Source: Lachnospiraceae bacterium (lineage in GTDB: Bacteria; Bacillota; Clostridia; Lachnospirales; Lachnospiraceae). From it: 58,391 nt of DNA. This document shows positions 9,281-17,504 of the stretch, piece after piece. Below the pieces are notes generated by a model. That model worked only from the letters and a program-made list of their open reading frames with translations. It was not told the DNA's origin and made no database searches. Location of the stretch: positions 1 through 58,391 of the forward strand of contig JAGKTY010000013.1 of the NCBI GenBank assembly GCA_021153185.1, read 5' to 3'. How positions within the stretch are numbered: the stretch's first letter is position 1; each line of letters opens with the position of its first letter. The translations under genes were made by a program, and so were the position numbers.

Positions 9281-9308
9281 GGCGCGGCAAAATGCCGCGC
9301 CCTTTCTT
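9281..9308 (+). terminator. Intrinsic terminator of prs
   Basis: GGCGCGGC and GCCGCGCC pair around an AAAAT loop, followed by a T-rich tail (CTTTCTT). It lies 8 bp past the prs stop. Confidence 0.88.
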
Positions 9309-9363
9309 ATTGTTTAAAGTGCAATTCTGTCATTTCATTCGATCATTTTTGTTTTACAAATCC

Positions 9364-9392
9364 TTGTAGTTTAGACAATTGTATGGTAGAAT
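9364..9392 (+). promoter_or_regulatory. Sigma-A promoter of the LytTR-PAS gene
   Basis: TTGTAG (9364-9369), 17-nt spacer, TAGAAT (9387-9392), 30 nt before the start codon. Confidence 0.7.
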
Positions 9393-9422
9393 AATCATAT
9401 CATTAATATGACTGGGGGATTC

Positions 9423-10145
9423 ATGATGGCTGATCTGGAATTACTTTTTAACAAAAATGACATATCTTTTGAGCGGATTCTGTATATATACCATCACGGC
9501 AGAAAAACTGTGGTATGTCAGGAACCGGGCGGAGAATTTTTTTTCTCGTTTACGATGCAGGAAGTGCTGGCATTTCTGCCAAAGGAAGATTTTATTTCCA
9601 TTTCAAGAAATGCCATTGTGCGCCGTGATAAGATACTCAACATAAGCCACGACGGTGTCTATACCATGCTTGACGGAAAGACCTTTCAGGGCAGGACGCG
9701 TTACCTAAGTACCCACAGGAGACTAAAAAAGCAAATGGAGCAGGAGGCCGAACTGGCCAAGCTAAATAACCCAACGCCGTTCCGTTTTTTGGAAAAGTGC
9801 ACCATCCTTGACGATATGCCCGTTGCATACTGCGTGATTGAGCTTACTTTTGATGAGAACGGGCATGGTGTGGACTTTGTTTTCCGTTACTGTAACAAAC
9901 ACATGGAGGTGGTGGAAGGCCTCCCTTTGGAAGATCTGCTAGACCATTCTTTTTACGAGGTATTCAAAAACGGTGACAAAAAGTGGCTGGTCGCTTACGC
10001 TGATGTAGCCTTGAATGGTTCAACTCGCATACTTACTGATTACAGCCCGGAGATTGATCAGGATCTCATCATCTACTGCTATCAGCCGGAGCCCGGCTTT
10101 TGCGCCTGTGTGCTCGTGCCGGACACATCTGCCAAGCCATCTTAA
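9423..10145 (+). CDS. LytTR DNA-binding regulator with C-terminal PAS-like domain
   Basis: The ~240-aa protein has a LytTR domain in its first ~100 residues: FERILYIYHHGRKTVV, then a strand-rich segment with FISISRNAIVRRDKI typical of LytTR. A PAS-like sensory domain follows (about 120-230; NGHGVDFVFRYCNKHM). The order is reversed from classical LytTR response regulators, where a receiver precedes LytTR. An earlier ATG exists at 9408, but GGGGG (9414-9418) is correctly spaced for the ATGs at 9423 or 9426. It converges on the MCP-PilZ gene. Ligand and targets unknown. Confidence 0.82.
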   Translation: MMADLELLFNKNDISFERILYIYHHGRKTVVCQEPGGEFFFSFTMQEVLAFLPKEDFISISRNAIVRRDKILNISHDGVYTMLDGKTFQGRTRYLSTHRRLKKQMEQEAELAKLNNPTPFRFLEKCTILDDMPVAYCVIELTFDENGHGVDFVFRYCNKHMEVVEGLPLEDLLDHSFYEVFKNGDKKWLVAYADVALNGSTRILTDYSPEIDQDLIIYCYQPEPGFCACVLVPDTSAKPS

Positions 10146-10158
10146 ACAGAGACGAGAT

Positions 10159-10212
10159 AAGGGACAGTTCATATATCCCGCCCAAAGGAGCGGGACAAAA
10201 GAGCTGTCCCTT
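10159..10212. repeat. Nested hairpin (family R4) between convergent genes
   Basis: The outer stem AAGGGACAG (10159-10167) pairs with CTGTCCCTT (10204-10212); an inner stem TCCCGC/GCGGGA lies inside. It lies 14 bp past the LytTR-PAS stop and 7 bp before the MCP stop. There is no clear T-run on either side. Related sequences are at 11975-12024 and 35671-35732. Confidence 0.75.
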
Positions 10213-10218
10213 CATACG

Positions 10219-11826
10219 TTATGCTTTATGCTTTTCAATATATTCCTGTATCGCCAGATTATCTCCCGGCAATCTGCACCCGATAATATACCCTTCCCCG
10301 ACCGGTTTACAACGCATTACCGTCGCGTTGATGGTCCGTGCAGAAGGAATCGGGAGTTCCGGAATCCGGACGGTAATCCGTTTTTTCTCTGCTGTCTCAA
10401 ACACCCTTTCTGTCGTCTTAAATGCCATACCGTTGGCACTGACATCGAGCATCCTGCCACGGAACGTCTGCGCGTTTCCTTCGATTGTCACCTGACAGTC
10501 ACAATTCAAATCGAGTCTCTTATTTTTCTTGCGGTTCATCACTTTTGGATTCTCGCCCGCATCGACCTCATAGCAATTTACCCCTTCGCCTTTTGCAGGC
10601 GCAACCGCTATTTGTGTCCAGTTATATACGACATTTCCGACCGCCATCTGCAAATTGCAGACGAGACTTTGTCCGTCAGGAATGGCAATGCTGCTTGGCG
10701 ACACGTCAATGACTGCGCGCTTTCCATGCACGGAAACGACCTCACCATAATATTCTATGTCAGGCTGTCCGTTTTGGTCGAGCATAATGATGGAGATTTT
10801 GTTGCCGCGCTTGGCATCCTGGATTCCCATAAAACCGCCCTCGCCGAGCTTTACCACAAGATTGCCGACCGATGCTTCGATTTTGCCGACACTTTTGGTC
10901 GTCTCCTCGTATTTCGAAAGCATACTCTCTGTATTGGCGGCGGCTGTCTTCGTGCACCCATTGATTTGTTCCATCACACCGGAAATCCGTTGCATATTAT
11001 CTACAAGGCAGCCATTTGACTGCTCCACCTTCTTGACCGCATCGTCAATCCGGATAATATTGGTATGCAGCATCGACGAATCATCTGCAATGACCGAAAC
11101 GCTCTCCTCCACACCGGATATCTTGTCTGTCGTCTCAGCGATAAGGGAAATCATCTGCCCAATGGCCTCCGTCATGCGTGTGGCCGTCTCCTCCAAATGA
11201 TTGAGTGCTGACATGATATGGTCTGATGATGTCCTCGTCTCGTCACTTAAGTTGCGAATCTCATCTGCCACAACTGCAAAGCCTCTTCCTGCCACCCCTG
11301 CCCTGGCTGCCTCAATCGAAGCATTGAGCGAGAGCAAATTGGTCTGGCTCGTCACGGTATTGATCATATTCGTCTCTTTTTTCAGAAGTGCAAACTGATT
11401 GGAAAACTCCTCTACGATTCCGTTGACATCCCGTGAAAGCTGCGCCATCGTCCGCGTTCCCTCTACCACAGTCCCCAGCTCGCGCACACTCGTTTCTGCG
11501 TTGACATTGGACTGGCTTGCGAGCGCCACCATCTGCTCAATCATCTCTCCGACATGCTGCATCTGCGCATCAATGCCGTCTGTCATCTCCATGGAAGACT
11601 GCGTCTGCACGAGCATCTCGTGATTCTGCTGCATCAGCGCCTGCATATTTTCTGTGACCGTATTGGCACTGTGTTTATTCTCATCAGCCAAATCCCGCAC
11701 GACGGTTACTCCGTCGACGACCTCTGTACTGGCCTGTTTTACCTGCTCCACCGTTGCCAGGATGACATCCAGATTTGTATCCGGTGTCACACGCTCATTG
11801 CTTTGTTTTTTTGTAAAAAGTCCCAT
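10219..11826 (-). CDS. Soluble methyl-accepting chemotaxis-type protein with YcgR-like and PilZ domains
   Basis: The 535-aa protein has no membrane segment. Residues ~40-330 form a long coiled coil with the MCP signalling hairpin: NLLSLNASIEAARAGVAGRG and AVVADEIRNLSDET match the conserved tip. From about 335 a YcgR-N-like barrel follows. A PilZ domain comes last: KxxxR within RKKNKR in place of RxxxR, and DVSANG matching D/NxSxxG. PilZ domains bind cyclic-di-GMP, so the protein may connect that messenger to CheA or to other MCPs. No che gene is nearby. Confidence 0.88.
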   Translation of the reverse strand: MGLFTKKQSNERVTPDTNLDVILATVEQVKQASTEVVDGVTVVRDLADENKHSANTVTENMQALMQQNHEMLVQTQSSMEMTDGIDAQMQHVGEMIEQMVALASQSNVNAETSVRELGTVVEGTRTMAQLSRDVNGIVEEFSNQFALLKKETNMINTVTSQTNLLSLNASIEAARAGVAGRGFAVVADEIRNLSDETRTSSDHIMSALNHLEETATRMTEAIGQMISLIAETTDKISGVEESVSVIADDSSMLHTNIIRIDDAVKKVEQSNGCLVDNMQRISGVMEQINGCTKTAAANTESMLSKYEETTKSVGKIEASVGNLVVKLGEGGFMGIQDAKRGNKISIIMLDQNGQPDIEYYGEVVSVHGKRAVIDVSPSSIAIPDGQSLVCNLQMAVGNVVYNWTQIAVAPAKGEGVNCYEVDAGENPKVMNRKKNKRLDLNCDCQVTIEGNAQTFRGRMLDVSANGMAFKTTERVFETAEKKRITVRIPELPIPSARTINATVMRCKPVGEGYIIGCRLPGDNLAIQEYIEKHKA

Positions 11827-11920
11827 AACGCTTCCTTCATTCCCTTTTCACTATGTATCAGAAATTTGTAACGGTACAGCCTCCATTCGCATGATCGCAT
11901 GACGATGAACCGCTACAATC

Positions 11921-11950
11921 ATTATAGTACAAATCCTTCTGTTTTTTCAA
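11921..11950 (-). promoter_or_regulatory. Sigma-A promoter of the MCP-PilZ gene
   Basis: Minus strand: TTGAAA (11945-11950), 18-nt spacer, TATAAT (11921-11926). It lies ~95 nt before the start codon. Confidence 0.7.
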
Positions 11951-11974
11951 CCAAAACAGACGCGGCCGAAACAA

Positions 11975-12024
11975 AAGGGACCATTCTGTCATCCCGCGAA
12001 TATGCGAGACAAGAACAGTCCCTT
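11975..12024. repeat. Nested hairpin (family R4) after the histidine kinase gene
   Basis: AAGGGAC (11975-11981) pairs with GTCCCTT (12018-12024); TTCTGTC/GACAAGAA and an inner CGCG..CGCG-like stem lie inside. It shares ATCCCGC, GCGAGACAAGA and the TCCCTTC end with the copy at 10159-10212. It begins 5 bp beyond the histidine kinase stop codon. Confidence 0.7.
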
Positions 12025-12029
12025 CTATG

Positions 12030-14828
12030 TTAAAATGTAATGGTCACTTTGAACAAATCACCATCGAGTTTAATTTCAAATTGGCCGCCTTGCGCGATGA
12101 CAAGACTTTTGGCAATGCTAAGACCGAGTCCGCTGCCTTCTGTCGTTCTTGCAAGGTCTCCTCTGATGAACCGCTCTGTCAGCTCATCTGCCGCAAAGTT
12201 CAACTCACACTCCGAGATATTTTTCAAAATAATCTGTGTTTGTTCGCCCTTTTTGACATCAAGGTAAACACGTGTATTTGGCATTGCATACTTACAGATA
12301 TTGCCAAACAGGTTGTCAAGAATCCGCCACATATGACGTGGGTCTGCCATAATCTCGGCATCCTCCTCCGGATAACTCTCCACCAGTGTTAGACTTTTGC
12401 TCGATAATTTATCGCTATACTCCCCGACCGCCTGTTTACATAACTCCGATACATTCACCGTTTCCTTTGCTATCGTAATGTTGCCTGACGAAATCTTGCT
12501 TGCCTCCACGAGATCAATCGTGAGCTGCTTGAGCCTCTGCGATTTTTCCGCAAGGACATCAATGTAAGAAAGTGCCGTCTCATCTGTAATGTTTGTACGT
12601 TTCAACAGGTCTACATAGTTGATGATGCTCGTCAGCGGCGTCTTGATGTCGTGGCTGACGTTTGTAATCAGGTCCGCCTTAAGCCGTTCATCCTTTCTGC
12701 TCTGCTCAATGGCGCGTTCAATACCGTCTCCAATCTGGTTCACCTGCTTTGCACGCGTTGCATTGCTAAAATGGAATTTTGTTTCATCCAGCTTGTAATC
12801 AATTTCGCCGTCCGCAATCCGTTTGATTCCTGCAAAAACATTGTCGGTTTCTTTTCCCAAAATAATCAGTCCGGCAAGCGGCACCATGTCTGCAAGGAAT
12901 GCAAAGGAAAATCCGACAAATACACTCCCCGTAATTCCACCAAAAAACGAGATAATCACCGCATTATAAATGAGGAATGCAAAAAACGGAAGACAAATGC
13001 CAAGCAGTGTATTTTTTTCTGTCATCGCAACAAATATGGCACTGGCTTTGTGTACCAGGGCTTTGAGCATACGCTTTATCCATCCAAACATATGTCCCAG
13101 GACGGTGTTGCTAAAAAGCGTTTTGGTGCGAATCCGCTTAATGAGTGATGTATAGAAAAACAGGCAGGAAGATACCGTTAAAAAGGTTCCGAACGCAACC
13201 ATCGCATAAAGGAGCTTTTGCTCAATCAAAAATGTATCTTCCACATAAAATGCAATCGGAACGCCGATACAGGCAATTGCACACCCAATGACACAGCATG
13301 CGACCAAAAACGCGATTCCCGTATACCATGTATCAAAGTTAGCCAGCTCTTCTTTTTGCACCGTGCGGATTTGATACCCCTCTTCTGTTTTGACTGCATA
13401 TTTTCCAATCTGGAACGAAAACAGCACGAACAGCACAAACAGCAGTGTGGCAAACACAACAATCAGCGCAACATAGACAGACAAATATGGTTTCACCTGA
13501 TCAAACACATATCTCGCTTTGTCATATTTTGAATTCGGTTTTCCATCCGTCTCGATGCCAAGTGCCGTTTTACTTGCATCATCCCCGAGATACGCCACAT
13601 ATAACGTTCCCTTGTCCTGGAAGCTGTAGGCATATAAATGCATTGATCTGCGAAGGTCTGTATGGTTCGGGTCCGATTCAAAGTACCCATGCGTCTCAAT
13701 CTCATCATTCCCTAAGTCATATTTGATGCCGACATTTTTATCGGTTGACATAACTGTATTTTCGAAGATGTCTTGAATCTGCGCTGCACTGCCTTTACAG
13801 TTAGAATAAAGTTCATTTTGGTTTACATAACAATAAACAAAACTTGTGTTGTCCTTGAAATACCCCGATACATTTGCATACGTGTAATAGTTCTCTGCCA
13901 AATCCTGCGCCGCCTGCATAATAAAGTGCGTCACAATCGTACGTGCTCTCGCCTCGAGTACTTCCTTCGGCACGGCGTTTTCTGTTTCTGTTTTATCTTC
14001 TTTGCCCTGCTTTTGCAAAGCTACTGCGTTTTCCGTTGCCGGCTTAGCATCCACTTGCGCATTGTCCACATTCTCAACCGGTGCGACCTCCTCAGCCTGC
14101 GCGGCTTCCTCCGCCATTTCGGCTTTCTCTGCTTCTTCTGACGCCTCAGCAGGTGCAGCTTCTTCCGCCATTTCGGCATCCTCTAAAGCCTCTTCGTCGA
14201 CCTCCCAACTCTCAATCGGTGTATTCAGTTCAGAATCTGTCACGACAAGGAGCTTACCTGTCTCATCCATGATTCCCGCATCCATCAGGATGCTTGCCAG
14301 ATCCTGTCCGTAGATGGATGTACCGTTTGCCGGCAAATACATCTCAGTCAGCTGCACATCATTCACCTGATATGCTTTGTTCTTGTCATGGGACACATAC
14401 TCATACTCATCCGATGTACTGGAGAACCCGTCAAGCTCAGCCCAGTTGATTAAATCCTTTACCTGATAAACAAGTGTTCCTTTTGAATCGAACGTTCTGC
14501 CGATTGTTCTTCGGTTTACATAATTCAGAATGTCAATGGTTGCATTTTTATCAAATGCACCGTCTTTTTCAAACTGTTTACATACAGCCAAATAGTAAAT
14601 CAGATAATGATAATCTTCCTCAAACAGATTCTCAAATGCCCTTGATTTGGCAAATTCCGTTTCTTCCCCGGTCAGTTCAATTCCTGTACGCCTCGTTTCT
14701 GTTCCGTATTGATATTGAATATCCGTATGGATTACGACCATCGTACATACAAGCACAAGCACGATGGCACAAATCTGCATACCGACAATCATGCCGATTT
14801 TTGAGCCCTTTGTCGCAAGCCTTCGCAT
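12030..14828 (-). CDS. Large membrane sensor histidine kinase
   Basis: The 932-aa kinase begins with a membrane anchor (about 13-35) and a ~400-residue extracytoplasmic region. That region contains a Glu/Ala-rich low-complexity stretch (about 215-300). Several membrane spans follow between ~440 and ~680. The kinase core is typical: H-box VSHDIKTPLTS, N-box LDNLFGNICKYA and G-box GSGLGLSIAKSL. It lies 52 bp after the response regulator gene and is surely its partner. The layout resembles Clostridial kinases that sense cell-envelope stress; the signal is unknown. Confidence 0.9.
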   Translation of the reverse strand: MRRLATKGSKIGMIVGMQICAIVLVLVCTMVVIHTDIQYQYGTETRRTGIELTGEETEFAKSRAFENLFEEDYHYLIYYLAVCKQFEKDGAFDKNATIDILNYVNRRTIGRTFDSKGTLVYQVKDLINWAELDGFSSTSDEYEYVSHDKNKAYQVNDVQLTEMYLPANGTSIYGQDLASILMDAGIMDETGKLLVVTDSELNTPIESWEVDEEALEDAEMAEEAAPAEASEEAEKAEMAEEAAQAEEVAPVENVDNAQVDAKPATENAVALQKQGKEDKTETENAVPKEVLEARARTIVTHFIMQAAQDLAENYYTYANVSGYFKDNTSFVYCYVNQNELYSNCKGSAAQIQDIFENTVMSTDKNVGIKYDLGNDEIETHGYFESDPNHTDLRRSMHLYAYSFQDKGTLYVAYLGDDASKTALGIETDGKPNSKYDKARYVFDQVKPYLSVYVALIVVFATLLFVLFVLFSFQIGKYAVKTEEGYQIRTVQKEELANFDTWYTGIAFLVACCVIGCAIACIGVPIAFYVEDTFLIEQKLLYAMVAFGTFLTVSSCLFFYTSLIKRIRTKTLFSNTVLGHMFGWIKRMLKALVHKASAIFVAMTEKNTLLGICLPFFAFLIYNAVIISFFGGITGSVFVGFSFAFLADMVPLAGLIILGKETDNVFAGIKRIADGEIDYKLDETKFHFSNATRAKQVNQIGDGIERAIEQSRKDERLKADLITNVSHDIKTPLTSIINYVDLLKRTNITDETALSYIDVLAEKSQRLKQLTIDLVEASKISSGNITIAKETVNVSELCKQAVGEYSDKLSSKSLTLVESYPEEDAEIMADPRHMWRILDNLFGNICKYAMPNTRVYLDVKKGEQTQIILKNISECELNFAADELTERFIRGDLARTTEGSGLGLSIAKSLVIAQGGQFEIKLDGDLFKVTITF

Positions 14829-14880
14829 AGCCTACCATCCTTTCCATTTTGCTATGAAGTCCGATGCCCCTTCCTTGGCA

Positions 14881-15579
14881 TCATTCCGAAATTTTTTCGA
14901 TTTTATAGCCGACGCCCCAAACGACTTTCAAGTAACGCGGTTCTTTTGGATTGATTTCGATTTTTTCGCGGATGTGCCTGATATGTACTGCAACTGTATT
15001 GTCCGCACCGATTGCTTCTTCATTCCAGATGTTTTCGTAAATCTGGTCAATGGAAAATACTTTACCTGCATTTTTCAAGAGCAGACGCAAAATATTGTAC
15101 TCAATCGGTGTCAGCTTCACAGCTTCCCCATCTACCGTTACTTCTTTTGTCTCATCATTGATTACAAGTCCGCCTGTTGAATAGCAATGATCCGCCATCT
15201 CAATCTGACTGCCGAGCTGTGTGAATCTTCTCAGTGCACTCTTTACACGTGCAATCAGTTCAAGCGGATTGAACGGCTTCGTAATATAGTCGTCCGCTCC
15301 CACATTCAGTCCCAGAATTTTGTCGGCATCCTCCGTCTTGGCAGAGAGCACCAGAATCGGAATGGAAGCAAACTCCCTGATTTTTAAAATCGCGTGGATG
15401 CCGTCAAGTCTCGGCATCATCACATCGATGATCAAAAGGTCGATTTGTTCTTTTTTGATCAGTTCAATCGCCTCGATCCCATCATACGCCTTAAAAATGT
15501 GATATCCTTCCTGCTGCAAATAAATGCTGATTGCTTCTGTAATCATTTTGTCGTCGTCGCATACTAAAATGTTCGCCAT
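14881..15579 (-). CDS. OmpR-family response regulator
   Basis: The 232-aa protein has a receiver domain with acidic DDD at 8-10, phosphoacceptor D52 (LLIIDVMMPRLDG) and the conserved KPF Lys near 101, then a winged-helix DNA-binding domain (about 130-230). The open frame extends upstream to 15645, but AGAGG precedes the ATG at 15579, giving the standard MANILVCDDD start. It is followed by its kinase gene. Targets are not evident; no transporter gene lies beside it. Confidence 0.94.
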   Translation of the reverse strand: MANILVCDDDKMITEAISIYLQQEGYHIFKAYDGIEAIELIKKEQIDLLIIDVMMPRLDGIHAILKIREFASIPILVLSAKTEDADKILGLNVGADDYITKPFNPLELIARVKSALRRFTQLGSQIEMADHCYSTGGLVINDETKEVTVDGEAVKLTPIEYNILRLLLKNAGKVFSIDQIYENIWNEEAIGADNTVAVHIRHIREKIEINPKEPRYLKVVWGVGYKIEKISE

Positions 15580-15740
15580 GGTTAACCTCTTTTCACATGT
15601 GCCTGCTGACACCTTCGCATCAGCCTGTATCGATAATTCTAACATACACTATCTTTTTTAAGGGAATCTCATAGAAATAGTTAAGATTTTATGAATTTTA
15701 CTTTGGGGATGCTTCTTTTGCTGCAAGAATGCCCGTGTTG

Positions 15741-16556
15741 CTAGATGAGGGCAAGAAATGCCCCCAGATTGCCGCGCTTGCCGTTTGTCGCACGGTGTGA
15801 GAACAAATAATCACTCTCACAGCATGTACAATGGCCGCTCACATCAATATGCCCTGCAGGCAGACCGGCATCCAACAGAATCTGTCTGTTTGCTTCCTTC
15901 AAATCAAGCTGATACTTCTCCGGTTTTGTTTGGTACATGATGCGTGAAAGAACCTGCGTATCCTGATGAAATGTCTCCCCAAAGGCAAGTGCCACGTCCT
16001 CGCTCACTTCATAACATTCCTGACAAATGCAGGGACCAACGACCGCATACATATGTTCCGGCTTGCAGCCGTAGTGCTCTACCATCTTTCGGACGGTCAC
16101 CTCACCCATTCTGCCCGCCGTACCGCGCCATCCGGAATGTGACAGTCCGATTGCGCCGCAAACCGGGTCCACGAAATAAAGCGGCACGCAGTCCGCATAA
16201 AAGGTAGAAAGCACCACACCCTTTTCGTTGGTGATCAGCCCGTCAACATCCTGATATGGTCTTTCCTTGGTAAGCCCGCACCCGCAGTCTTTTCTTGTCA
16301 CAACGCGCACGTTGGTCGTATGTGTCTGGTCACTCGTGACGATGTCATCTACGGTAAACCTGCGCCCCGACTGCTCTGATAACGCCTTCGCCACAATCGC
16401 ATAATTTTGCATGACCTTCTCAGGGTCATCGCCCCTTGAAAAACTCAAATTCATCGTCGCAAACATGCCCTCGCTCACACCGCCAAGCTTTGTCGTGAAT
16501 AAATGTGCCACATTATCAAGTTTACATAAATTCGGAAATGTAATAAATGTCTCCAT
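15741..16556 (-). CDS. pgeF: Purine nucleoside phosphorylase / laccase-domain protein (YfiH, LACC1 family)
   Basis: The 271-aa protein is of normal length for the family. It carries the signatures LSHSGWRGTAGR near 135-146 and CTCCESDYLFSHR near the C terminus, which supply the metal-binding His and Cys residues. Family members are multi-copper-oxidase-like in fold but act as purine nucleoside phosphorylases or deaminases, and have been linked to peptidoglycan-editing quality. It starts 3 bp after the yraN stop, at the end of the rbgA-rnhB cluster. Confidence 0.92.
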   Translation of the reverse strand: METFITFPNLCKLDNVAHLFTTKLGGVSEGMFATMNLSFSRGDDPEKVMQNYAIVAKALSEQSGRRFTVDDIVTSDQTHTTNVRVVTRKDCGCGLTKERPYQDVDGLITNEKGVVLSTFYADCVPLYFVDPVCGAIGLSHSGWRGTAGRMGEVTVRKMVEHYGCKPEHMYAVVGPCICQECYEVSEDVALAFGETFHQDTQVLSRIMYQTKPEKYQLDLKEANRQILLDAGLPAGHIDVSGHCTCCESDYLFSHRATNGKRGNLGAFLALI

Positions 16557-16559
16557 CTT

Positions 16560-16922
16560 CTACTCCACAAAATCGAACGCATTTTGTACAAGCTGTATGC
16601 GTCCCTTTCCATCAATTGCTATCACATCAAACCGCACCTTGCGCCCCTTATCCATTCCATGATTCTGATAATGGACAAGCGCCGCCCGGGATATCCGCCT
16701 CTGCTTGCGGTAATCGACCGCCTCAAGCCCGTCTCCGCAGCATCCCGTCGAACGGTACTTGATTTCCCCATAAACAAGTGTCTCATGATCCGGTGCGATG
16801 GCAATATAATCGATTTCGCCGCATCTGCACCTGAAATTCCGCTGCTCAATCCGGTATCCCTGCTTCTCCAAATACCGGACTGCTTCTCTTTCGTAGAAAT
16901 CGCCAATCTTCCTTGTGTTCAT
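16560..16922 (-). CDS. yraN: YraN family (UPF0102) nuclease-like protein
   Basis: The 120-aa protein has the UPF0102 pattern: GDFYEREAVRYLEKQGY at the N terminus, then CGEIDYIA and YGEIKYRS, a restriction-endonuclease-like core (GEID...EIK in place of the usual EVK). It sits downstream of rnhB as in many bacteria. A 271-bp gap with a long palindrome separates it from ylqH. Cellular role is poorly known. Confidence 0.92.
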   Translation of the reverse strand: MNTRKIGDFYEREAVRYLEKQGYRIEQRNFRCRCGEIDYIAIAPDHETLVYGEIKYRSTGCCGDGLEAVDYRKQRRISRAALVHYQNHGMDKGRKVRFDVIAIDGKGRIQLVQNAFDFVE

Positions 16923-16968
16923 CCCTGACGCCTCCTACATGTTATTCTTTATACGCTCTCTTTCCCCC

Positions 16969-17188
16969 GGGATTCTTACTGAATTTCACTCCACTCTATT
17001 AATCTGGGAACGATGCTGAATTTCGCTATTACTATTCCGGACTCTATAGAAACGTCAGTACTTAATGAGCAATTTATTGCGAATTTAGTACTGCTACGTT
17101 TCTATCGAAGTGAGAACGTGTCCGGAATGTAATATGCAAATTCAGCAAGTTCCCACTTAATGATTCCCAGCAAATTCAGTAACTCCCC
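16969..17188. repeat. Long imperfect palindrome with conserved core (family R1, copy A)
   Basis: Two arms of about 100 bp are almost fully self-complementary. TTACTGAATTT, TGGGAAC, GCTGAATTT, TATTCCGGAC and ATAGAAACGT on the left are matched in order on the right. The centre (17049-17102) has stem GAAACGT/ACGTTTC, inner stem CAGTACTTAAT/ATTTAGTACTG and a short apical hairpin GCAATTTATTGC. An asymmetric segment, CGAAGTGAGAACGTG (17106-17120), has no partner. The same core, with different but paired bases, recurs at 33619-33816. It fills the gap between ylqH and yraN. Confidence 0.88.
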
Positions 17189-17193
17189 TTTTC

Positions 17194-17496
17194 CTACCGG
17201 TTCTTCTTATATTCCTCCACCTTCGCACGAATCCGATCCATCTGGTCCACAAACACCAAAATCTCCGCCACAACCTCATAAAGCTCCGGCGGAATCGCAT
17301 CCCCGATTTCGAGCTTCGAGAGCGTATCGGCAAGCTTGCTGTCCTTATGAAGCGGCACCGCATTTTTTTGTGCCTCCTCTATGATGCGCTCCGCAAGCGC
17401 TCCCGTTCCGGACGCTACGACCTTTGGCGCATCATCTGCCGGATCAAAAGAAAGCGCGACGGCCTGTTTCACTTTTTCTTTTCCTTTTCCTGCCAT
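17194..17496 (-). CDS. FlhB C-terminal-domain paralogue (YlqH family)
   Basis: The 100-aa protein corresponds to the cytoplasmic tail of the flagellar export gate FlhB, without its membrane part. ALSFDPADDAPKVVASGTG, ERIIEEAQKNAVPLH and IPPELYEVVAEILVFV match that domain, although the NPTH autocleavage site is absent. In Bacillus the homologue ylqH follows rnhB and ylqG exactly as here. A role in flagellar or type III export regulation is possible but unproven. Confidence 0.88.
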   Translation of the reverse strand: MAGKGKEKVKQAVALSFDPADDAPKVVASGTGALAERIIEEAQKNAVPLHKDSKLADTLSKLEIGDAIPPELYEVVAEILVFVDQMDRIRAKVEEYKKNR

Positions 17497-17504
17497 ACAT
17501 CCTC

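Noticed and set aside
10015..11019. A 334-codon open frame on the plus strand.
   Set aside because: It overlaps the LytTR-PAS gene end and runs antisense to the MCP-PilZ gene. It has no ribosome-binding site and no recognisable domain.
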